Part shown: positions 58,302 through 64,000 of the stretch, in pieces | Position numbering within the stretch: the stretch's first letter is position 1 | Layout of the letters: each line of letters begins with the position of its first letter | From: Oasisia sp. SBJ-2009 | Lineage: Eukaryota; Annelida; Polychaeta; Sabellida; Siboglinidae | Length of the DNA: 64,000 nucleotides | Assembly: GCA_964017155.1 (NCBI GenBank) | Contig: OZ024858.1 | Coordinates: 23,661,823 to 23,725,822, forward strand | Direction: 5' to 3' | The notes under the pieces: model-generated | Databases searched by the model: none | Seen by the model: only the letters and a program-made list of their open reading frames with translations | What the model was told of the DNA's origin: nothing | Made by a program: the position numbers and the translations under genes

Positions 58302-58386
<85 letters not shown>

Positions 58387-61300
58387 CTAAATACTAGACC
58401 TAAATACAGAGTATCGAAGTATGGAAGTCATATGTCAACAAACTATTTCTAGCTTTGTTTAAACATGTAAAAATTAATATTAAAAAACATGTCGACAGTT
58501 CATTCTAAACAGTGACCTCCAGCTAGTAGTAAAGAAATGACAAAATGCCACATTGCCAGAGAATTGCATAATGTAGGGAAATGTGATATATGAAACATTA
58601 TAACTCTACACTTTTCTCTTCTAGAAATACAATGTTACTAACATGGAGTTGGGGACGCTGTCAATGAGAGCAAACAGGACTTCCTTCCTGTCCTGCCACT
58701 GCTGGGGAGTGTAACCATCGATGTTGTCTGGATTGTCATAGTCACGGTTGTGAGGGTCACCAAAGTGTGTTGTGTAGTACCATTCACCTGCAAACATCAC
58801 CTGACATCAGCAATATACCTCCCACATCATAGAAATAAAAAACAACTGAGTACTTTTATTAAAATGACCATTATTCAACATGTTAGTATCCATTTCTAAA
58901 GGTATGTTCAATTTAGGAATAAGGTATCATACAGATATTGCCATTTGCATGACGATGAATTGTTGCTGTTAGGTTCAAAACCACAGTGCCAGTATGAGAG
59001 TACCAGTGCCAGTATGACAGTACAAGTGCCAGCATGACAGTACAAGTGCCAGTATGACAGTACAAGTGCCAGCATGACAGTACCAGTGCCAGCATGACAG
59101 TACCAGTGCCAGTATGACAGTACCAGTGCCAGTATGACGGTACCAGTGCCAATATGACAGTACAAAGTTCCAGTATTACAGTACCAGTGCCAGTATTACA
59201 GTACCAGTGCCAGTATTACAGTACCAGTGCCAGTATTACAGTACCAGTGCCAGTGTCACACTTTACTCTAACATTAATGCAACACAGTATACTGATAGAG
59301 TAATAACAATGAATAATAATTTAAGTATATTTTATATAGTTTAAGTAGTATATAAAGTCCCCTGGTTTGAGGAGACAACGTACCCCAGACTCCAATGAAC
59401 CCGGCCTGGACCACATCAATGACGTCCTCAAACTCGCTGAAGATGGGCCTGAGCTGTTCAATGTGTCGCAACATCCACTCCTTGGTAGCATCGCCGTACG
59501 GAGCCTCTCCGTCCTGTGGAAATACCATCAATAAAACACATTTGACTTTTACATGTGTTGACATGTGTTCAAATTAAAACCCCAGTGACAGAAATAATGA
59601 CAAACACGCGTTAGAAATATTGACAAACCCATAGTAGAAATATTGACAAATGTGTGACAAACCAAAATATTGACAAATCAGTGACAGATTGAACTACATA
59701 ATTGAGGAGTACACAACTTCCATCCATAAATACATTACATTTGAATGGTTAAAATGTGCATAGTATGGCTCTTGTGGCACTCTAACTTGAATGCATATGG
59801 GTGAGGTGCCATTAAAACACCACGTTATTGAGTACCTGGTAGTACGTGTACTGCATTTACCTGGAAATTAGCACCTCCTATTTGCCAAAAGTATCATGAA
59901 TTTTATAACAAAAGTTTACAAATTGCAAACATGGTTCCAAGCTTAATAAGGTAACCTTCAATATACATGTATGTTGTAGTCATAAGAATGTAATATTAAG
60001 CAAACCATAACACATAGCAGCAGACACCCTCATTGTACTCTCTCAACTAGTCACTCTTGTGGACAACAAATTCATTTGGGGCATTTTGCATTGTTTTTGT
60101 CTATTTCTGCTACAACCTACAGTCGCTATTTTATTACTACTATGCACACTGCAGTAATAAATAATACGAGAATAATTGCAGGAAGAATATGTGGATAAAT
60201 TCAGCAACTATGAGAACAACTTAGGAAAATATAATATTTAAAATAATACAAGAATAATTTAAAAAAAATAAATACAGGATATATTAGATTGAATTTGTTT
60301 TTATAAATAAGCACTATACTTACATCAGGCATTTCCTTTACGTACAAAATGCGTGTGACTGTCGTGAACTTGGCATTCCGAATCGTTTCTAGATCTGAAC
60401 GGATGTTATCGAGAAACTCCTGGGTGATGTCACTGCTGACAAACTCATCCAGGACAAACTGGCGCCAGTGCATAGTGATCCCATCCTCTGATCTGTAGCG
60501 CTCCAGACTTGACACCTGTCACACCACAGACGACATTAGATTACAATACAATTTTTTAGAGCTACAGTAGTTTGTGTTTTGTTGCTACAGGAACACTACT
60601 GTTGCATTACAAAACATGGCAAGCGTTTGATAGTGGATAAAGGTAATAACATCAAACATACCTTGAGTGGTCTGTAGGAAGATGACTTTGCAGAATTCAG
60701 TTTCAAGAAGCCTCTGTTTGGGTTCTGTAGTTCCTCTGGTGTCTCTGTGTAAGTCACCTCTGTGTACCTGCACACACAAACAGGACAGTGAACTGAGGTT
60801 GTCAAAGCAATATGTTATACGACAATGAATTAAGATGCCACATGATGTTTAATTATTATGTCACATGAGATCTAATGGTTACGTCATGATATTTTGTATG
60901 ATGTCACATGATATGACTAATGTGACAGGAGACCGAGCAAATAAGCCACAGAATATAGAGTTTGGATGACAATGAACTAGTATCTTCAGGCATTGAAATA
61001 AGATGTCACAGGATGCTGAAGAATTAGTGTTTCAATAAGTAGCCACTATAAGAAGACTACAGAAATGTATGTAGTGTCATTTGACTTACCCAGGAGGCAC
61101 TGAGGCAAGGTTTTCACAGGTGGAACAAGCTGTAATGAAAACAAAAGCATAAGTACAGTCACAATTGCTATAATAATAAAGTAATTTTACAGGTGTCAGC
61201 TACTTAGCTTTCTCAAAAGTTTAATGACTTGTTATGTATAAAAATTGCACAGACGGTTGAACTGGCAGTTGCTTGATTCTGCTGCATCACGCATGCTCAT

Positions 61301-63945
61301 TTTCCAAGCACAAAATTATTATCAAAAACATTATGTATGGCAAGTGTATGGATCAACTTACTGTGAAGAAAATCTTATGAATGTAAGTATGTATGTATGT
61401 ATACAAAATTATATACATACATTTATATATACATTCATATACATATATATATATATTATATATAAATTATATATATATATATATATATATAAATTATATA
61501 TATATATATATACATACACATGCAGGAGAGTGGGAGAGAGGGAGAGATATGTCGATTTACTGATCGAAGTAGTAGGATCAACAGTGGTCATCACAGAAGT
61601 ATAGTGGACGTTGAAGTCATACCTGAAGGGGTGGTGGTCGCAACAGTAGTGGTGGTTGCAGATCCAGTGGCCGGAGTGGTGGTCGTAGTTGGAGTGGTGG
61701 TGGTTGTAGTTGGTGTAGTGGTGGTCGTAGTTGGAGGGGTGGTGGTCGTAGTTGGAGTGGTGGTGGTTGTAGTTGGAGTGGTGGTGGTCGTAGTTGGAGT
61801 GGTGGTGGTTGTAGTTGGTGTAGTGGTGGTCGTAGTTGGAGGGGTTGTGGTCGTAGTTGGAGTGGTGGTGGTTGTAGTTGGAGTGGTAGTGGTCGTAGTT
61901 GGAGTGGTGGTGGTCGTAGTTGTGGTGGTGGACGTTGTTGTAGTGTCAGGAATGTTTCCGTCAGTGCGAGCGTACTTGCTCTCAGGCTGAGCAGCAACTG
62001 ATGTCAGCTTAGCACACTCTGGATCTCCCGACACCCCGGCAACAGCCACCTGGTGAACAACAAACACACTAAGTCTCTTGGCAACAGCCACCTGGTGAAC
62101 AACAAACACACTAAGTCTCTTGGCAACAGCCACCTGGTGAACAACAAACACTCTAAGTCTCCCGGCAACAGCCACCTGGTGAACAACAAACACACTAAGT
62201 CTCTTGGCAACAGCCACCTGGTGAACAACAAACACTCTAAGTCTCCCGGCAACAGCCACCTGGTGAACAACAAACACATTAAGTCTCTTGGCAACAGCCA
62301 CCTGGTGAACAACAAACACTCTAAGTCTCCCGGCAACAGCTACCTGGTGAACAACATACACACTAAGTCTCTTGGCAACAGCCACCTGGTGAACAACAAA
62401 CACACTAAGTCTCCCGGCAACAGCCTCCTGGTGAACAACAAACACACTAAGTCTCTTGGCAAAAGCCACCTGGTGAACAACAAACACATTAAGTATATAA
62501 ACAAGAGCTACCTGGTGAACAACAAAAACACTAAGTCACCCTGTAATTCAGAATGCCACATATAGATGGAGCTTATCTGACGACCCGTAACTGTCTATGA
62601 TGAGGTTAGCGTGGCACTTACCGTGACGTCGTGATTGAGGCTGTTTAGTCCCTTCTTTCTCTCGGCGATGTCGTTGTTGATCGCTAGCAGGATGTTGTAG
62701 TCAGAGACGTGGGGAGACAGTTTGTCCTTGATGGCCAACATCACCTGGTAAACACAACCACATCTTGAACCATCTCAGACGACAGATGAATCTGACTTTT
62801 CCTGCTAACTCAGACAAATGTCACTTTACAGTCGCCTCAGTGCAACAGTCAGAGAACAGTCGCAGCCACTAAAGTGGTCATCTCACTCTTTAGATCTGTT
62901 TGAATGAATTCAAAGGGTGACTGTAAGGTGACCATAATACAGAGATTCCTCTCTACCCTTTATGCATTCAACAGAAATGTTATAATATGGACATTATGTA
63001 TTTAATTAACCCTATGTTTCCACATTTGTATTACATACCATTGTAGCTAATTGATGACATTATCAGCACGTTATTGTTACTTATTAAAATATTTTTATAT
63101 CCCAATAAACCCAATAAATACTATGTTGCAATGCATCTTGTGTTCCTGTTTCGTTCATGTGTTTACTCTCACACAGAACAAAAATATACTGGCAGCTACG
63201 CCTAACTATCATGGCTTTTTCAAAATGAACAAATATAAGTTACGTATCAGACTATTACCTCGTATGATCCAGTTGGCAAATCACTTGGCAAATAAACAGC
63301 GTCGTCAATGGTGACGGTCTCCCCCGACAACCATGTCCTCAGGTCATAGTTGGTCAGATCCGCAGAGAACAGGTCAGCACTGGAAAAGAATATCAACCAT
63401 TTTATTTTTCAAATTGCATCTTGTATATATTAAACACTATAGAGGATGAAGATATAGCACTGATAAAAGAATGTAAAACAGAAACAGCACAATACATTAA
63501 GTTGTCATCCATTGCCAATAGGAGCAAAACAATGACCAGACTACATAATATGAACTATCAGATTCGTTTTTAATCTCAAATCAACCCTTTTATATTTGTC
63601 ACTGTCACTGATTTGTCAATGTTTCCTAGTGGTCTTAAAAAAATGGTCACTTCTTTTCACGGATCTGTCACTGGTCTCTCTGTCACAAATTTTTGAAAAT
63701 ATGTTACAGATACCTAATATTTCTATCACTGATTTTTCAATTGTTTTGTCATACACTTATCAATATTTCTATCCCTGATTCAACATTTTTATCAGACTTG
63801 TTGATGTTTCAGTGACTGACCTGTTCTTGTTGCGTAACATCATATGAAGTGTCTTCTGTTTGAAAGGTGCAGCGAAACCTGTGTTCTCCAGCTCAAGATG
63901 GAAGCAGAACTTGCCTCCCTGCTCAAGTCTCTGGGGCAGGATTGC
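39475..63945 (-). CDS. multi-module DUF4874/DUF4832 extracellular protein with mucin-like linkers (gene span, 5' end outside window)
   Basis: Twenty-eight minus-strand exons are read, all with AG/GT borders and agreeing phases. Each module (about 460 residues) has the DUF4874 blocks NPNRGF, an IRSDLETIRNAKF helix and QAGFIGVWGEWYY, then DUF4832 blocks (GGETC, LGYRLVL, ENTGFAAPF). A Thr/Pro linker follows. Two modules are complete and the end of a third enters at 63945. All 11 domain exons have identical lengths in modules 2 and 3. Linker exons end in phase 1, and the next module begins with the two bases needed, so a module (1890 nt with its linker) is frame-neutral. The domain is known as a predicted TIM-barrel, glycoside-hydrolase-like pair; activity is unproven. 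Separate tandem genes are the alternative, but no signal-peptide exon or promoter was seen between modules. Confidence 0.75.
39608..40095. mobile_element. 488-bp MITE with about 55-bp inverted repeats and TA target duplication
   Basis: Ends aagcgacatagtccgtttgtg and its reverse complement at 40040-40095; both continue with ggcttttt..attgcaaaatcatgtta. The flanks are ta on each side. TA duplication suggests a Tc1/mariner-mobilised element. No coding capacity. Confidence 0.8.
40100..41660. other. intron, nothing recognised
   Basis: AT-rich sequence between the tail exon and the last linker exon. Confidence 0.4.
41670..42050 (-). CDS. module 3 mucin-like linker exon (127 codons)
   Basis: Acceptor ttcaccag, then VAVAGVPGDPECAKLTSVAA, NIPD, and a long Thr/Pro repeat (TTTTTTP units), donor gtacat. 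Phase 0 at both ends, so it joins the tail exon. Thr/Pro runs are expected to be heavily O-glycosylated. Confidence 0.85.
42051..42355. repeat. 42-bp repeat array at linker-exon acceptor, diverged
   Basis: About seven diverged copies of ccacctggtgaacaacaaac acactaagt.... Each holds the acceptor cag|gtggc on the minus strand. Confidence 0.75.
42355..42560 (-). mobile_element. SINE-related fragment (module 3)
   Basis: cttatactgcacagtatcca and gattgttcaaa match the tail part of the 39078 SINE; the tRNA head is missing. The same insertion sits at the equivalent place in module 2 (51028). Confidence 0.55.
42800..42922 (-). CDS. module 3 exon 11 (41 codons)
   Basis: VMLAIKDKLSPHVSDYNILL, continuing INNDVAERKKG; donor gtaagt, phase 0 at both ends. 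End of the DUF4832 domain. Confidence 0.88.
43240..43360 (-). CDS. module 3 exon 10 (121 nt)
   Basis: SADLFSADLTNYDLRTWLSG, ending LPTGTYE at donor gtaata. Incoming phase 2, outgoing 0. Beta-rich part of DUF4832. Confidence 0.88.
44112..44236 (-). CDS. module 3 exon 9 (125 nt)
   Basis: AILPERLEQGGKFCFHLELE, then NTGFAAPFKQKTLHVMLRN, donor gtcagt. ENxGFAAPF is the DUF4832 signature. A short array of donor-like units follows (44040-44111). Confidence 0.88.
44732..44885 (-). CDS. module 3 exon 8 (154 nt)
   Basis: SECPTATKELRELHFSYLNQ, then DYNEDVLDLW, GCFHDI and LGYRLVLKK at donor gtagcc. The SYLNxDYN..W....C...I...LGYR pattern is typical of DUF4874/4832 proteins. Confidence 0.88.
45585..45726 (-). 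CDS. module 3 exon 7 (142 nt)
   Basis: GQHNDCFLASRTDFGTYDNK, then YTVVGGETCAVADNHR, donor gtaata. NDCFLAS.TDxGTY and GGETC are family motifs. Confidence 0.9.
46032..46132 (-). CDS. module 3 exon 6 (101 nt)
   Basis: SVEVRTPMFKRVIFDKVPVT, then EQEMKQRTRKART, donor gtgaca. The V-x-x-RTPxxK segment is a conserved strand of the barrel. Confidence 0.88.
46395..46539 (-). CDS. module 3 exon 5 (145 nt)
   Basis: GEWYYTTHFGDPHHRDYDNP, then QQWQDRKEVLFALIDSVPSS, donor gttagt. Begins with the GEWYYT motif. Confidence 0.9.
46749..46878 (-). CDS. module 3 exon 4 (130 nt)
   Basis: DGEAPYGDATKEWMLRHIEQ, then VIDVVQAGFIGVWG, donor gtgagt, outgoing phase 1. QAGFIGxWGEW spans this exon and the next. Confidence 0.9.
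47525..48020. repeat. minisatellite, about 40-bp units, 12-13 copies
   Basis: Unit like ttggtctcctattgaccact ggtcactcttttacaca, in the intron between module 3 exons 3 and 4. Confidence 0.85.
48225..48416 (-). CDS. module 3 exon 3 (64 codons)
   Basis: VSSLERYRSEDGITMHWRQF, VLDEFVSSDITQEFLDNIRS and IRNAKFTTITRIMYTNRMPD, donor gtaagt. The region corresponds to the DUF4874 helix and IRxAxxxxxxRxxY strand. Confidence 0.9.
48803..48908 (-). CDS. module 3 exon 2 (106 nt)
   Basis: YKEVTYTETPEELQNPNRGF, ending SSSSRPLK, donor gtattt. The NPNRGF block starts the DUF4874 domain. Confidence 0.9.
49696..49735 (-). CDS. module 3 exon 1 (40 nt)
   Basis: Two bases completing an Ala codon, then CSTCENLASVPP, donor gtaagt. 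Its incoming phase fits the phase-1 end of the module 2 linker exon, which argues for one continuous gene. Confidence 0.85.
50167..50677 (-). CDS. module 2 mucin-like linker exon (511 nt)
   Basis: Acceptor ttcaccag, VAVAGVSGDPECAKMTSVAA, then a long Thr/Pro repeat, donor gtatga at 50161-50166. A second donor (50110-50115, gtatgac after tcaa) has the same phase and aligns with the module 1 donor; it would lengthen the exon to 50116. Reading through both reaches a stop at 50045 with Thr/Ser-rich sequence. Confidence 0.82.
50678..50995. repeat. 42-bp repeat array at linker-exon acceptor (module 2)
   Basis: Six to seven copies of ccacctggtgaacaacaaa-type units, each with a candidate acceptor on the minus strand. 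Confidence 0.8.
51028..51115 (-). mobile_element. SINE-related fragment (module 2)
   Basis: gatactgtgcagtatccatt and ggattgctcagtg match the 42355 and 39078 copies. Confidence 0.5.
51196..51318 (-). CDS. module 2 exon 11 (41 codons)
   Basis: Same 41-codon sequence as module 3 exon 11 (VMLAIKDKLSPHV...), donor gtaagt. Confidence 0.88.
51729..51849 (-). CDS. module 2 exon 10 (121 nt)
   Basis: SADLFSADLTNYDLRTWLSG ... TGSYE; length and phases equal module 3 exon 10. Confidence 0.88.
52160..52285. repeat. about 23-bp tandem units next to a donor
   Basis: Units like tttctgtcacagacttgtca ata follow module 2 exon 9. Equivalent units lie at 44040-44111 and 63590-63820. Confidence 0.7.
52286..52410 (-). 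CDS. module 2 exon 9 (125 nt)
   Basis: AILPQRLEQGGKFCFHLELE and NTGFAAPFKQ, donor gtcagt. Confidence 0.88.
52865..53018 (-). CDS. module 2 exon 8 (154 nt)
   Basis: SECPTATKELRELHFSYLNQ, DYNKRVYELWKDDGCFHDI, LGYRLVLKK; donor gtagcc. It differs from module 3 mainly in the KRVYELWKDD segment. Confidence 0.88.
53599..53740 (-). CDS. module 2 exon 7 (142 nt)
   Basis: GQHNDCFLSSRTDMGTYDNK and YTVVGGETCAVADNHR, donor gtaagg. Confidence 0.88.
54070..56200. mobile_element. foldback-type element with long inverted repeats
   Basis: 54075-54690 and 55800-56190 are inverted copies, sharing for example ctaacgaagaaaattcaca, ttacacaaaataccgctaga and catcactatgat. The centre is AT-rich and holds dispersed-repeat tails (gtggcgctatat, tagcgccacatccat). 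No transposase seen. It lies in the intron between module 2 exons 6 and 7. A 62-bp direct repeat (55735-55797 and 56289-56350) flanks the right arm. Confidence 0.75.
56380..56480 (-). CDS. module 2 exon 6 (101 nt)
   Basis: SVEVRTPMFKRVIFDKVPVT, donor gtgaca; same sequence as module 3 exon 6. Confidence 0.88.
56542..58305. mobile_element. 1.76-kb insertion with TGTCA...TGACA ends (possible solo LTR)
   Basis: The module 2 intron diverges from module 3 at about 56525. The block starts tgtcatggacaggcatg and ends ttgtccgtccctgaca, with an aataaag site about 50 bp before the end. These are LTR features, but the target duplication is hidden in flanking TA-rich DNA and no internal coding remains. 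Contains four 15-bp units tagtataagtattaa (57450-57505) and ccagagggca motifs. Confidence 0.4.
58306..58382. repeat. (AT)n microsatellite
   Basis: Long TA run next to the insertion end. Confidence 0.9.
58643..58787 (-). CDS. module 2 exon 5 (145 nt)
   Basis: GEWYYTTHFGDPHNRDYDNP and QQWQDRKEVLFALIDSVPNS, donor gttagt. Confidence 0.88.
58983..59255. repeat. 20-bp minisatellite, about 13-14 copies
   Basis: Unit agtaccagtgccagtatgac and later agtattac versions, in the intron between module 2 exons 4 and 5. Confidence 0.9.
59384..59513 (-). CDS. module 2 exon 4 (130 nt)
   Basis: DGEAPYGDATKEWMLRHIEQ and VVQAGFIGVWG, donor gtacgt. Confidence 0.88.
60324..60515 (-). CDS. module 2 exon 3 (64 codons)
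   Basis: VSSLERYRSEDGITMHWRQF and IRNAKFTTVTRILYVKEMPD, donor gtaagt. Confidence 0.88.
60662..60767 (-). CDS. module 2 exon 2 (106 nt)
   Basis: YTEVTYTETPEELQNPNRGF, then LKLNSAKSSSYRPLK, donor gtatgt. Confidence 0.88.
61090..61129 (-). CDS. module 2 exon 1 (40 nt)
   Basis: Completes an Ala codon with the phase-1 end of the module 1 linker, then CSTCENLASVPP, donor gtaagt. Confidence 0.85.
61385..61515. repeat. (AT)n and tatg microsatellites
   Basis: taagtatgtatgtatgtata followed by three TA runs. Confidence 0.85.
61623..62049 (-). CDS. module 1 mucin-like linker exon (427 nt)
   Basis: Acceptor ttcaccag, VAVAGVSGDPECAKLTSVAA, then about 100 residues of Thr/Pro repeat, donor gtatga, phase 1. 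The frame is also open upstream across the 42-bp array. Confidence 0.85.
62050..62545. repeat. 42-bp array of splice acceptors, 12 copies
   Basis: Unit ctggtgaacaacaaacacac taagtctcttggcaacagccac. On the minus strand every unit contains ttcaccag|gtggctgttgcc, the true acceptor and first codons of the linker exon. Most of the array is open in the exon frame (VAVAKRLSVFVVHQ per unit). Confidence 0.9.
62622..62744 (-). CDS. module 1 exon 11 (41 codons)
   Basis: VMLAIKDKLSPHVSDYNILL; differs from the others by a Val/Ile-type change near INNDIAERKKG; donor gtaagt. Confidence 0.88.
63259..63379 (-). CDS. module 1 exon 10 (121 nt)
   Basis: SADLFSADLTNYDLRTWLSG ... TGSYE, donor gtaata. Confidence 0.88.
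63821..63945 (-). CDS. module 1 exon 9 (125 nt), first exon visible in window
   Basis: AILPQRLEQGGKFCFHLELE and NTGFAAPFKQ, donor gtcagt. Upstream exons lie beyond 64000. Confidence 0.86.
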
Positions 63946-64000
63946 CTAACAAACCAGATGTATTCGTGTGCAAGGTTAAGGCAAATGAACGGCTTAAAAC

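Noticed and set aside
62050..62545. CRISPR-like regular array
   Set aside because: Units are contiguous 42-bp tandem copies without unique spacers, in a eukaryotic intron with splice acceptors.

Overview
This is a eukaryotic nuclear window, most probably from a marine lophotrochozoan and plausibly a mollusc. The evidence is small exons with GT-AG junctions in long introns, a tRNA-derived SINE, non-LTR, Gypsy, Harbinger and Academ-like elements, and very dense tandem repeats. The species cannot be named from sequence alone. No bacterial operon, CRISPR array or rRNA/tRNA gene was found. Two host genes are supported, both on the minus strand; coordinates of exons were derived by hand from splice sites and reading-frame phase.

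Gene 1 (about 812-18781) is a long coiled-coil protein with 12 recognised exons. Phases agree from the 14665 exon to the stop at 812. The first visible exon (18625-18781) carries a one-base frameshift in a G run. One intron (between the 16525 and 15285 exons) has a phase conflict. Upstream exons and promoter were not found. Its introns contain an Academ-like transposon (6182-9857), non-LTR fragments and many minisatellites. Several arrays begin exactly at an exon boundary and multiply the splice site.

The middle (19.1-39.4 kb) is mostly mobile DNA. A young Gypsy element (20381-30576, LTRs differing at two positions I could see, TSD ttcat) has its pol split by a decayed PIF/Harbinger element (23669-29107, CTG target duplication). 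Beyond it lie two reverse transcriptase fragments, an 87-bp near-perfect hairpin, diverged duplications and a tRNA-derived SINE.

Gene 2 (39475-63945, continuing beyond the right edge) encodes a repeated extracellular module of the DUF4874/DUF4832 type, followed by a Thr/Pro mucin-like linker. Two complete modules (11 domain exons each, every exon length identical) and the end of a third are present. Linker-to-module splice phases fit (phase 1), and a module is an exact multiple of three bases. The simplest reading is one gene with tandem modules ending in a hydrophobic, possibly GPI-anchor, tail at 39475. Tandem paralogous genes are the alternative.

The most unusual feature is that tandem arrays in both genes repeat splice junctions. 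There are 63-, about 55- and 37-bp donor arrays in gene 1. In gene 2 a 42-bp acceptor array stays open in frame, so alternative acceptors would add multiples of 14 residues.
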